From an uncultured SAR86 cluster bacterium (GTDB taxonomy: Bacteria; Pseudomonadota; Gammaproteobacteria; Magnimaribacterales; Magnimaribacteraceae): DNA of 64,000 bases. The notes below the pieces were generated by a model. It did not search any database, was not told the origin of the DNA, and saw nothing but the letters and a program-made list of their open reading frames with translations. The position numbers and the translations under genes are program-made. This document shows positions 31,225-40,894 of the stretch, piece by piece; position 1 is the first letter of the stretch; the number at the start of each line of letters is the position of its first letter. The stretch covers positions 115,428 through 179,427 of the forward strand of contig CABYCU010000002.1 in NCBI GenBank assembly GCA_902517565.1, written 5' to 3'.

Positions 31225-32532
31225 TCAACCATATGTTCCTGAAACGCAATCTTCATATGATATCAACTCATCAGATGATTTAGCTTCGGCTCTTAAAGTA
31301 TCTACAACCTGCTCTTCTAATGAAATAGATTCTATGTTTTTTAGCTGCTCATCATCAGAATAAAAATAGTTAATCACCTGTTGAGGATCTTTATAATTCT
31401 TAGCTCTATCTTCGATAATCTCTTTTACCTTATCGCCATCGGGTTTAAGTTCATTGTCTTCGATAATCTTGTTCAACAAGATCCCAATTTTAACTCTCTT
31501 CATTGCCTCTTCTTTAAATGTTTCATCTGGAAATAGTCCCTCATCCATATCTTTTGGATCCATGCCCATTCTTCTTGCAGTATCCTGTTTCATGTTTGAA
31601 ATTTCTGAATTAACCATAGAAGAAGGAACTTCAAATTCATTAATTTCTAACAAAGAATCGAATAGGCTCTGCTTAATCTTACCGTTTAATATATTCACTA
31701 AATCCTCTTCGAGTTTAGTTCTAACCTCTGTCTTGAAAGAATCAATATCTTTAGCCTCTATTCCTGTACTCATAAAAAAATCTTCAGTCAGTTCAGGTAA
31801 TTGAGGAGAAAGGACTTCTGTAACTTCTGTATCAAATTGAACTGGTTTAGAAGCAAGCTCTTTTTTTCCATAATCTTCTGGAAAAGTAAGATCGAGTATT
31901 TTCTTGTCCCCTTTCTTTAATCCAATAAGGCCAGACTCAAAACCTTCTATCATTGATTTAGAACCTAGTTCCACTAAGAAATCATTAGCAGATCCACCTT
32001 CAAATTCTTCACCATCAATTGTACCTACAAAATTTATTTTGATTTGGTCACCATCTTTAGATATTTGATCAATCGGTTCCCATTTGCTCATCCTCTTTTG
32101 TAGATTATTTATTGTCTTATCTAAGTCTTCATCAGAGATATTGCAAAGAAAATTTGTAAAAGATAGTTTGCTAAGTTTTGCTACCGAAACTTCAGGATAG
32201 ATTTCAAAAGTTGCTTTAAATTTTGCATCTTTACCCTCGTCTATGGCTTCCGGCAGCAAGTTGGGTCTGCTGACAATCTTTAACTTCTTTTCCTCCGCTA
32301 ACTTTGAAAAAGATTTTGTGGCTAAGTCCCAAATTACATCCTGCCTTATTTCAGGACCATAAACACTAGTCACAACGTCCATGGGGGCCTTACCTTTTCT
32401 AAAACCTTTCAGCTTGGCATCTTTTTGTACGACTTTAAGTTTACTTAATACTTGAGATTCTATTTCTGCTTTAGGAACAACTATATCTAAACTTTGGTTA
32501 ATTTCAGTTTTTGATTTAAAGGAAAATTTCAT
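31225..32532 (-). CDS. tig: Trigger factor
   Basis: KGFRKGKAPMDVV ribosome-binding motif, FKBP domain, position upstream of clpP. Confidence 0.97.
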   Translation of the reverse strand: MKFSFKSKTEINQSLDIVVPKAEIESQVLSKLKVVQKDAKLKGFRKGKAPMDVVTSVYGPEIRQDVIWDLATKSFSKLAEEKKLKIVSRPNLLPEAIDEGKDAKFKATFEIYPEVSVAKLSKLSFTNFLCNISDEDLDKTINNLQKRMSKWEPIDQISKDGDQIKINFVGTIDGEEFEGGSANDFLVELGSKSMIEGFESGLIGLKKGDKKILDLTFPEDYGKKELASKPVQFDTEVTEVLSPQLPELTEDFFMSTGIEAKDIDSFKTEVRTKLEEDLVNILNGKIKQSLFDSLLEINEFEVPSSMVNSEISNMKQDTARRMGMDPKDMDEGLFPDETFKEEAMKRVKIGILLNKIIEDNELKPDGDKVKEIIEDRAKNYKDPQQVINYFYSDDEQLKNIESISLEEQVVDTLRAEAKSSDELISYEDCVSGTYG

Positions 32533-32545
32533 ATCTTATCCAGTT

Positions 32546-32622
32546 TGGGGTGGACGATGGGGCTCGAACCCACGACCACTGGAATCACAATCCAGGGCTC
32601 TACCAACTGAGCTACGCCCACC
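32546..32622 (-). tRNA. tRNA-His (anticodon GUG)
   Basis: GGTGGGCGTAGCTCAGTTGGTAGAGCCCTGGATTGTGATTCCAGTGGTCGTGGGTTCGAGCCCCATCGTCCACCCCA; extra G-1 opposite C73. Confidence 0.96.
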
Positions 32623-32668
32623 AAAAAATTAATATTTTAGCATCTTATAAAAATAGGAGATGATTATT

Positions 32669-32938
32669 TTAATAAATTCGAAATCCAGTTAGTGATTCAT
32701 CTACAGCAGCATCTTGTACCAAAACATCTTCTACATGAGAGTAAGATGGACCATCCCAACATAAAGATATAAATGCTGTGAGAGCGTCTTCGTCTCCTTG
32801 TACAAAAATTTCAATAGATCCATCTGAAGCTTTACGGCCCCAACCGACTAAATTGAGCTTCAAGCTTCGTTCTTTTGCCCAAGACCTAAACCCTGAACCC
32901 TGAACTTCACCGTAAATTGAAATGTGTGAACCGACCAT
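32669..32938 (-). CDS. Acylphosphatase
   Basis: IYGEVQGSGFRSWAKERSLKLNLVGWGRKASDGSIEIFVQG. Confidence 0.92.
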   Translation of the reverse strand: MVGSHISIYGEVQGSGFRSWAKERSLKLNLVGWGRKASDGSIEIFVQGDEDALTAFISLCWDGPSYSHVEDVLVQDAAVDESLTGFRIY

Positions 32939-33006
32939 CTAGAAATAATATAAAAACTTAAATTATTTTATCTCCCTAACTTTAAGGCTTCAACAGTTTT
33001 AGGTAA

Positions 33007-33840
33007 CTAGAACTGAGGGCCTGTATCTGGATCACTACTTGAATACAAAACCCAAGAGTTAAAAGTATCTGGCTCTTCTAAACAAGATCCTATTTTATCA
33101 AATTCTTCAAATACATCTTGAAAGTTATCATTAAAATTTTGATTCTGGACTTCCATAGTCTCTTGTGAAGTAGCCCACTCTCCCCATACAAGATTAGCCT
33201 GAACATCTGCATGTGAAGCATCTAGTGATCTTCTATCAAAATAAACTCCATAGTGGTAACCGGTGCCCTGAAGTTCTGAAGATTCAACCTTGGCAGTATG
33301 AAGAGGAAGAAAGTCTTCAAGCTCTTTTCTACCGGCGTCATTTTTATAAGAACACGTCCAATATTGGCTATAAAAATAGCCAGACTCATTAGCCTCACCA
33401 AAGAAAGTTGAAGAAATAGGCACTACAATGTCCCAAGCGTTGCGACCTTCTCCATTACAAGACATTACGTCTTGATATTTTTCAGACCATTTCGCAAAAG
33501 CTTCATCTTGACTAGAATCTTGCCATTCCTTATCGGCCGAATCTTTTGAAGACCATTCAAGCTCCCACCACATACTTGGACCAAAAGCATTCTGCTCTTC
33601 TATAGGATCGTAGAGATAAGATCCTCTTAGATCTGAAGATTTAGGGAGACTTCTCCATTCACTTATCATATTAGAAAGATTTGATTTACTGAATTCATTT
33701 CCTTTAGTGCAAGAGACAAATTCTACGTAAAAAGGTCCTTGGTCTTGCGCTTGAACAGAATCAGAATCCGTCCCAGAGGAGCATGATAAAAGTGATCCGA
33801 TGAGTAGAAAACAAAATAAGATTTGATAGATTTTTTTCAT
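33007..33840 (-). CDS. Lipoprotein of unknown function with an apparent internal domain duplication
   Basis: Lipobox LLSC; two similar halves each with a Cys and an acidic/aromatic FxDxFxxxxxxSC-like end. No recognised family. Confidence 0.7.
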   Translation of the reverse strand: MKKIYQILFCFLLIGSLLSCSSGTDSDSVQAQDQGPFYVEFVSCTKGNEFSKSNLSNMISEWRSLPKSSDLRGSYLYDPIEEQNAFGPSMWWELEWSSKDSADKEWQDSSQDEAFAKWSEKYQDVMSCNGEGRNAWDIVVPISSTFFGEANESGYFYSQYWTCSYKNDAGRKELEDFLPLHTAKVESSELQGTGYHYGVYFDRRSLDASHADVQANLVWGEWATSQETMEVQNQNFNDNFQDVFEEFDKIGSCLEEPDTFNSWVLYSSSDPDTGPQF

Positions 33841-33905
33841 AGGTTAATCCTTTATTAGTTCTGGCTATCTTAAACCAAAGAACCGTTTTATTCATTTTTT
33901 GATCA

Positions 33906-33983
33906 TGGCCTCCTCGGCAGGACTCGAACCTGCGACCCACTGCTTAGAAGGCAGTTGCTCTAATCCAACTGAGCTACGAGGAG
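33906..33983 (-). tRNA. tRNA-Arg (anticodon UCU)
   Basis: CTCCTCGTAGCTCAGTTGGATTAGAGCAACTGCCTTCTAAGCAGTGGGTCGCAGGTTCGAGTCCTGCCGAGGAGGCCA; loop CTTCTAA. Confidence 0.95.
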
Positions 33984-34027
33984 ACGGGCGAATTATATAG
34001 TAACAAGAAGAATTAAAATCTATTTTT

Positions 34028-35299
34028 TTATAAGGACCTTTTGGCAAGATAAGGCTCTATATTAATTTCAGATTTTATACCCTGTAATTCATCAGCCAGT
34101 AAATTTGCCGAACCCATAGCTAGGGTCCATCCCAAGTGTCCCTGTCCACAATTTACAAATAAACCATCTATCTTGGTTTTACCTATAAAAGGCAATCCAT
34201 CAGCGCTCATAGGTCGGAAACCATGCCAAATCCTTCCTTCATTTACATCGATTTGAGAAAAAAGATTAGGATAAACATTTTCTAACATATTATTTAAGTA
34301 GGTTATTCTTTTTGGATGGATCTGATCATCAAATCCAACAAACTCAGCGCTACCTGCGACCCTTATTCTATTGGCAAAAGGAGTTATCGCAGTATGAATA
34401 CTTTCATCGACAATTGCGTAATTAGGCTTGTTATTTAAACCCGCAGTCTCATAGGTTAACGAATAGCCTTTCACAGGTCTTACAGGGAGGTTGAGACTGA
34501 TATTCTTCAATAAATCTCTTGACCAGCTGCCAGCACAAACCACAACTCTGTTTGTTTGTAATATTGCCCTATCAGTAACTATGCAGTTAACCTTTCCTTT
34601 ATTAACTAAAATTTTATTTATCTTTGTATTGGTTAATATTCTACCGCCGTTATTACGAATTAAATCTTCCAGATTTTTACAAAACTTATAAGCATCTCCT
34701 ATCTCATCATCTGGGAAATGCATACCTCCAACCAATTGGTCTTCAATATCCTTGAGTTGAGGTTCCATTTTAACTAGTTGTTTTCTATTCAACAGCTTTG
34801 CATTTTTTGAATCCTTAAAGATTCTTTCTTGCAGAGAAACAGCTTTATCTAGATTTTTTTGACTTCTATAAAACTTTATCGTTCCTGTTGTTGATTCATC
34901 ATACGTAAGATTAAGGTTGTCTCTAAAATCCTTGGTTATATCTTTACTATATGACCCTAATTCATATAAATTTTTTGTTATAGAATCAAATTTTTTAGGA
35001 GTTGAATTCCATATAAATTTAAAACTCCAAAAAAACAGAGACGGTAATGCTTTTGCACTTAACGACATAGGCGAATCTTTTCTTCCAAAACCAGATAAGA
35101 TTTGAAAGATATCAGAAGAAGAATTCCAAGGCATCGATTGTGAAGGAGTGAGCATGCCAGCATTAGCAAAACTAGCAGAAGAGGCTACATCTGAATCTCT
35201 TTCAAGAATGAGTACATCTTCTCCTCTAGACATTAAAGTGTAAGCAGTCGCTAACCCTTGAAGTCCCCCGCCTATTATGACAATTTGATCTTTTTTCAC
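34028..35299 (-). CDS. dadA: D-amino acid dehydrogenase-like FAD-dependent oxidoreductase (GTG start)
   Basis: VIIGGGLQGLATAYTLMSRGEDVLILERDSDVASSASFANAGMLTPSQSMPW; GFRPMSADGLPFIG; NCGQGHLGWTLAMGSANLLADEL. Confidence 0.85.
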   Translation of the reverse strand: MKKDQIVIIGGGLQGLATAYTLMSRGEDVLILERDSDVASSASFANAGMLTPSQSMPWNSSSDIFQILSGFGRKDSPMSLSAKALPSLFFWSFKFIWNSTPKKFDSITKNLYELGSYSKDITKDFRDNLNLTYDESTTGTIKFYRSQKNLDKAVSLQERIFKDSKNAKLLNRKQLVKMEPQLKDIEDQLVGGMHFPDDEIGDAYKFCKNLEDLIRNNGGRILTNTKINKILVNKGKVNCIVTDRAILQTNRVVVCAGSWSRDLLKNISLNLPVRPVKGYSLTYETAGLNNKPNYAIVDESIHTAITPFANRIRVAGSAEFVGFDDQIHPKRITYLNNMLENVYPNLFSQIDVNEGRIWHGFRPMSADGLPFIGKTKIDGLFVNCGQGHLGWTLAMGSANLLADELQGIKSEINIEPYLAKRSL

Positions 35300-35305
35300 T
35301 TTAAG

Positions 35306-35382
35306 TGGTCGGGGCAGCAGGATTTGAACCTGCGACCACCTGCTCCCAAAGCAGGTGCGCTACCAGGCTGCGCTATGCCCCG
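35306..35382 (-). tRNA. tRNA-Pro (anticodon UGG)
   Basis: CGGGGCATAGCGCAGCCTGGTAGCGCACCTGCTTTGGGAGCAGGTGGTCGCAGGTTCAAATCCTGCTGCCCCGACCA. Confidence 0.96.
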
Positions 35383-35436
35383 AAAAAACTTGAATTATAC
35401 AGGTAAAAAAAGGTGTTGAAGAAATTTAAATAAAAA

Positions 35437-35461
35437 AAAGGCCCCTTAAAAGGAGCCTTTT
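35437..35461 (-). terminator. Rho-independent terminator downstream of the TonB receptor
   Basis: aaaggccccttaaaaggagccttt stem with one mismatch, flanked by A8 and T tracts. Confidence 0.8.
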
Positions 35462-35474
35462 TCTTTATTACTCT

Positions 35475-38255
35475 TTAGAAAGAATATTTGATTGCCATTG
35501 TTGTCACTCTTCCAAGTGGAGAATGCGCAAAAGCATCATATCCTTGCTCATGAGGAGCCATTGGAGGATCTTCATCAGCCACATTGACTATAGATAGAGA
35601 TAAATCCAACTCATCATTAAATGCGTAAGAATAGTGTAAATCCACCGTTACCATGTCATCAACTGATGAAGCATCATAACCTTGTGGTGATGCAGCCCAT
35701 AGTCCTGCATTAGCAAAACTTTCAGCGACATCATAGTCACTCACATACCTTACAAAAGCTCTCATGAAATGAGGTCCATTTAAGAGACTAGCCATAAAAT
35801 TCATCTTAAGTTCTGGCATAGATCTTAGTCTTATAGGACTTCCAGAAGCTCTTGTGTTGTATTTACCAGCTGCATCATATTTATCACAACCAGCAGATAA
35901 ACAACCACCTACATCATAAGTCATTAGATATACACCATTAACTCCAACTTGAGCTTGACCCATAGAAGTATCGAAGTCATATAAGGCCTGGAAATCTATT
36001 CCATCAGTCTCAATACCTTCACCGTTAATTGAATTAGTGGTGATATTAATCAAGTTACAGCTATCAGGTTTGGCCGCAGGTGGATTATAAGACGTTCCAT
36101 CCGCGCAATTATATATAGCTAAAGGACTTGTTGTAGAAACCTTACCAATTGGATCAACCATGTCTAAAGAGTAGTAATCAAGATTCACTCTCATTCCTTC
36201 AACAGGAGTCCATATTAAACCAATATTAATATTGTCTGAACTCTCAGGCTCTAAATTAGTAGGAATTGGAGTTTGAACTTCGTAGTACTCACCATAAACT
36301 CTTTCTAAAGACGTATCGATAGAGCTTGGCAATACAGGAGATCTAAACACCTCTTCATAAGAAGCTCTGAAAGCTAAAGTTTCTGAAGCTTTATAGAATG
36401 CAGATGCTTTAGGCACTACAATATCATCCGCCTCATAGTCTTCGTATCTAACACCAAAATCAATGTCTAGATTTTCAGAAATAGGTAATGAGACCTCACC
36501 AAAGAAAGCGAAGTTTTTACCTTCATTTTCTGAATCATATGTCATAGGTAAGAAGTGTAACTCTGGCTCGCAAGGCTTATTATCAGCACATCTTGCATCA
36601 CCATAGTTTTTGTTACTCACGTCATCTTGACGGTATTGCATACCCGCAGCAAATGCGACGGCATTACCATCGATTTCATAATCTAAGTCACCATTAACAA
36701 TGAAATCGAATACTAGTAATGATCTTGAAGTATTAGCTCCCATATCACCAGTAATATAATCAATTTCATCAGCGCTATTATGTAGAGCTGATCCTGGGGC
36801 AGCAGTTAAATGACTTCCGAATACGTTGTAGTAATAACATCCTTTAGAAGCATCTCCTGCATCAGCTGCATCTCTTGTACACTGAGTTCCACCTAAACCA
36901 TTAACGGCATTAACCCATCTTGAAGACATAATGTCGTAGTAACTGTATTTGTTATTCATAGTTGAATAAGTTACTGATGCATCAAATCCAGTATCTGTTC
37001 CAGGAAGTGTTCCCCTGGCTCCAACAGCCCAACGAGATGTGTCATTTTGGTTTTGGAATACAGCAGAAGGTCCTTCAATAGCCTTTGCTCTTCCCCACCA
37101 ATAAACTGAACCAGCACCTGCTTCTCTTGCATTGTATGCAGCTTGCATATCAGCAGATAGAGTTGGCAATGTATTAGCCTTAAAGTCTTGGTATCCAGGA
37201 GAAGCCGTAGGAACTACTGTGAAATAGCCAGCGTTCGTTGGAGGATAAGACGGAGATCCCATGTAATCTGCTCTTAATTGTGTATGCAACGCTTCTGCGT
37301 AAAGCTCAACATCGTCATTGATTTCCATTGTCATAGAAGCAAAAAACTTATGTCTTTCCTGAGGATCTATATAGTTTCCAAAAGGAACGTAGTTATATCC
37401 ACATTTACTGTAGCCATTAAAAGCAAACGGTATAGAAGCTGCTCCGCCAGCTACACCCTGTGCTGGAAGCACTGTTCCACATGCGGGATCAGCTAAAACA
37501 TTAGCAGCAGGTGTTGTTTGAAAAGTACCAGGATTACCAAAGCTAGATGGTCCTAAAGGCCATCCACCAGCCATATCTACAAACGGTTTCTCTGGTACTG
37601 ATAAAGGATTATGGTTTTGCCACTCAGCAGCAACTACTAAGTGTGCTCCGCCGTTGTTAAAGCCGGCAATAAATGCAGCTTCTTGAACACCGTCAGATCC
37701 ATCAATTTCTTGATGACTCGCAGTAGCTTCAAATCCTTCAAATTTTGATCGTGTTATGAAGTTAAAAACTCCACCCATAGCATCCGTTCCGTGAGATACC
37801 GCTCCACCATTTTTTAGAACTTCGATTCGTTCCATGGCGATCATTGGAAAGTTACCAACGTCTACAAACGCATTACCTTCTTTAGTAGTACCCGCACTGT
37901 TAACGATACGCTTACCATTAAAGAGAACAAGAGTTCTAGGTATACCTAAACTTCTTATATTGACATTTTTCAGACCAACAATAGTTCCACCACCATCACT
38001 AAATTGTTCTGATTGGTTTATTGTTCCTGAGATTGCAGGCATGTTCCTAAGAACTTCCCTCATATTTGGAGCACCTGCTGCTCCATATTCGCCTCTATCA
38101 AAGACGTCTACAGGAATATCTATTTCTTCACGGTCAGTTTTTATGTAACTACCAGTTACGACAACAGCCTCTACATCTTCATCATCAGAATACAGAAAAG
38201 AGTTGAAAGTAACTAAAGGTAATAACGCAAGAAAAGCGAGAATTTTTTTATTCAT
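35475..38255 (-). CDS. TonB-dependent receptor
   Basis: VEAVVVTGSYIKTDRE, GKRIVNSAG plug, C-terminal LGRVTTMAIKYSF; SD GGGGAA. Confidence 0.94.
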   Translation of the reverse strand: MNKKILAFLALLPLVTFNSFLYSDDEDVEAVVVTGSYIKTDREEIDIPVDVFDRGEYGAAGAPNMREVLRNMPAISGTINQSEQFSDGGGTIVGLKNVNIRSLGIPRTLVLFNGKRIVNSAGTTKEGNAFVDVGNFPMIAMERIEVLKNGGAVSHGTDAMGGVFNFITRSKFEGFEATASHQEIDGSDGVQEAAFIAGFNNGGAHLVVAAEWQNHNPLSVPEKPFVDMAGGWPLGPSSFGNPGTFQTTPAANVLADPACGTVLPAQGVAGGAASIPFAFNGYSKCGYNYVPFGNYIDPQERHKFFASMTMEINDDVELYAEALHTQLRADYMGSPSYPPTNAGYFTVVPTASPGYQDFKANTLPTLSADMQAAYNAREAGAGSVYWWGRAKAIEGPSAVFQNQNDTSRWAVGARGTLPGTDTGFDASVTYSTMNNKYSYYDIMSSRWVNAVNGLGGTQCTRDAADAGDASKGCYYYNVFGSHLTAAPGSALHNSADEIDYITGDMGANTSRSLLVFDFIVNGDLDYEIDGNAVAFAAGMQYRQDDVSNKNYGDARCADNKPCEPELHFLPMTYDSENEGKNFAFFGEVSLPISENLDIDFGVRYEDYEADDIVVPKASAFYKASETLAFRASYEEVFRSPVLPSSIDTSLERVYGEYYEVQTPIPTNLEPESSDNINIGLIWTPVEGMRVNLDYYSLDMVDPIGKVSTTSPLAIYNCADGTSYNPPAAKPDSCNLINITTNSINGEGIETDGIDFQALYDFDTSMGQAQVGVNGVYLMTYDVGGCLSAGCDKYDAAGKYNTRASGSPIRLRSMPELKMNFMASLLNGPHFMRAFVRYVSDYDVAESFANAGLWAASPQGYDASSVDDMVTVDLHYSYAFNDELDLSLSIVNVADEDPPMAPHEQGYDAFAHSPLGRVTTMAIKYSF

Positions 38256-38431
38256 TTATTTCCCCATTAAATTAAATTTATTTCAAAGTTTTAATAACTT
38301 TAAAAACCTCTAACTCAACACTCTAAACCATATTTCACTATATAGCACTAATTTTTAATTGTTTTTTATTCTTGAAAAAATCAGTAAATATATATATTTC
38401 AATTAGTTTTATGGCATGAGAAAATCTCCAA

Positions 38432-39268
38432 ATGGGAAAAATTCTAGATGGGAAGAAAGTAGCAGCCGAAACTGAAGATTTACTAAAAAATAGAGTAGAT
38501 TCTCTAAAGTCCACTAAAGGATATACTCCAACGTTAGCGACTATTTTAGTAGGGAATGATCCTGCATCAGCTACGTATGTCAAAATGAAAGGGAATGCCT
38601 GTGAAAGAGTTGGCATGAACTCTCTAAAAGTAGAATTATCTGAATCAACCACAACCAAAGAACTTTTAAATAAAATTTTTGAATTAAACAACAATCCTGA
38701 AATAAGTGGTATTCTGCTGCAGCATCCTGTTCCTCCTCAAATCAATGAAAGGGCTTGTTTTGACGCTATTGATGTTAGTAAAGATGTAGACGGTGTCACC
38801 TGTCTTGGATTTGGAAATATGGCAATGGGTGAAGAAGCCTTTGGATCGTGCACTCCCCAAGGGATTATTCGTCTATTGGACTACTATGAAATAAACTTAG
38901 AGGGAAAACATGCGGTAGTCATCGGAAGAAGTCCAATTTTAGGAAAGCCTATGGCTATGATGTTACTTAATAAAAATGCCACAGTTACTATTTGTCATTC
39001 GAGAACAATAGATTTAAAAGATCATGTTTTAAGAGCAGACATAGTCGTAGGTGCGGTTGGAATTCCAAAGTTTATAAAATCTGATTGGATTAAGAATGAC
39101 GCTATTGTTATTGATGCAGGGTATCATCCTGAAAAATGCGGCGATATAGATTTGGAAGGAGTAATTGACAGATGCCATGCTTATACACCAGTACCGGGTG
39201 GTGTGGGGCCAATGACTATTAATACTTTGATACTTCAAACCGTTGAGGCTTCTGAAAAATCTAAATAA
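38432..39268 (+). CDS. folD: Methylenetetrahydrofolate dehydrogenase / cyclohydrolase
   Basis: [49 protein letters not shown]. Confidence 0.97.
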   Translation: MGKILDGKKVAAETEDLLKNRVDSLKSTKGYTPTLATILVGNDPASATYVKMKGNACERVGMNSLKVELSESTTTKELLNKIFELNNNPEISGILLQHPVPPQINERACFDAIDVSKDVDGVTCLGFGNMAMGEEAFGSCTPQGIIRLLDYYEINLEGKHAVVIGRSPILGKPMAMMLLNKNATVTICHSRTIDLKDHVLRADIVVGAVGIPKFIKSDWIKNDAIVIDAGYHPEKCGDIDLEGVIDRCHAYTPVPGGVGPMTINTLILQTVEASEKSK

Positions 39269-39279
39269 GGATATTTAAT

Positions 39280-40830
39280 ATGAAAAAATTTGATGTTGTC
39301 ATAATAGGAAGTGGTTTTTCTGGTTTGACTTGTGGCCATTTCTTAAAAGAAGAAGGTATTGAAAACTTTTGCATTGTAGAAAAGAATAAATCTTTAGGTG
39401 GTGTATGGAGTCATGGAGGTGTTGGCTCTTATCCTGGAGCCGCTTGTGATGTTCAATCTTATACTTACCTACCTTTTTTGGACGAAACAGGGTTCATTCC
39501 TTCAAAAAGATATGTAAGCCAAACGGAAATAGCAGATTATGCAGAGCTATTGGCAGAGCACTTTGATATAAGAAAACACATAGAATTTCAGCAAAAGGTA
39601 ACAGCTTTAGAGTATGTTGATTTTGGAAACTGGAGAGTTGAAATCATAAATCTAGGTGATGATAAGACAACTGAAGTTTTTGCTAAACATGTGGTTTGCG
39701 CAAACGGTCCATTATCAAGTCCAAGGATGCCTGAATTTGGTGGAATGGAAAAATTCAAAGGTGAAAGTTTTCATACAGCAGAATGGGATAAGAATGCTGA
39801 TCTAAAAGGTAAAAAAGTAGGCATAATCGGAACTGGTGCATCTGCCGCACAAGTAATTACATCAATTGCTGACCAAGTAGAATCCTTGACAGTATTTCAA
39901 AGAACCGCAACTTGGGCTATAGAAAGAGAAGACCAGCCCACTCCACCAGATATAATCAATGCTTTCAAGGCAGGTGGATACAGTTCCAAACTTCGATATG
40001 TTGATTGGAAAGGTGAATTTCCGCCTGATCCAAACTTGCCATTTACTTTCGAGCAATTACACGACAAACAATGGAATTCTGCAGTTTGTGACCTTTTAAG
40101 CGAGAGAATAAAGAATGATGTTAATGATCCTGAATTAGCAAAATTGCTGACGCCTGATTATCCTTTCTTCTGTAAGAGAGTCCTTATAATTGATGACTAC
40201 TTCACTACTTTTAATAAAGAAAATGTTCATTTGGTAAATGATCCTGGAGGAGTAGTTGCTGTTAATGAAACTGGACTTGAGATGTCATCAGGAGATTTAC
40301 ATGATCTGGATGTCATCATTTATGCTACGGGCTTCGATGCAGGCCTTATTCCTTTTTCCGTTACAGGAAAAGACGGTATTACTTTATCAGAAAAATTTGG
40401 AGCCACTTCGGAGAACAACTATCAGATGGTCGAACCGAAAACATTATGGGGACTTCATGTTAATGATATGCCTAATTTTTATATGATGATTGGACCCCAG
40501 AGTCTCAATCCTGTTACGAATGTAACCTTGATATGTGAAGAACAGGGAAAATACATTGCACAGCTGATTTCATCAATGCATAAAAATAAAAAGGAAGAGG
40601 TTCAGCCCTCTCTAGAAGCAGTCAATGACTGGACAGACAGATGCAATGCATCTTCAAGTGGAAAGATTTGGCTTCAATGTAATAATTGGTACATGAAAGG
40701 CACCAAAGATGATGTGAATGCGGGAAGAGAAAAATCTAAAGTGATGTGGATGGATTCTCATGAGTCCTATCTTAAATTCTTATTAGGAGAAGAAGGCGGA
40801 ACTCAGGAAGAGTTATTACAATTTTCATAA
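39280..40830 (+). CDS. Flavin-containing monooxygenase, Baeyer-Villiger type
   Basis: GxGxxG (IGSGFSG), YPGAACDV, BVMO fingerprint FxGxxxHxxxW (FKGESFHTAEWD), second Rossmann IGTGASA. Confidence 0.87.
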   Translation: MKKFDVVIIGSGFSGLTCGHFLKEEGIENFCIVEKNKSLGGVWSHGGVGSYPGAACDVQSYTYLPFLDETGFIPSKRYVSQTEIADYAELLAEHFDIRKHIEFQQKVTALEYVDFGNWRVEIINLGDDKTTEVFAKHVVCANGPLSSPRMPEFGGMEKFKGESFHTAEWDKNADLKGKKVGIIGTGASAAQVITSIADQVESLTVFQRTATWAIEREDQPTPPDIINAFKAGGYSSKLRYVDWKGEFPPDPNLPFTFEQLHDKQWNSAVCDLLSERIKNDVNDPELAKLLTPDYPFFCKRVLIIDDYFTTFNKENVHLVNDPGGVVAVNETGLEMSSGDLHDLDVIIYATGFDAGLIPFSVTGKDGITLSEKFGATSENNYQMVEPKTLWGLHVNDMPNFYMMIGPQSLNPVTNVTLICEEQGKYIAQLISSMHKNKKEEVQPSLEAVNDWTDRCNASSSGKIWLQCNNWYMKGTKDDVNAGREKSKVMWMDSHESYLKFLLGEEGGTQEELLQFS

Positions 40831-40894
40831 ATTTAATTTTCTGAATTATTGTATCTCTGGTTTAATATGAGATAACTGTTTTAAGGAAATTTTA

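Noticed and set aside
38338-38694. 118-aa minus-strand ORF spanning the folD promoter and folD start
   Set aside because: Overlaps the conserved folD gene; no family features.
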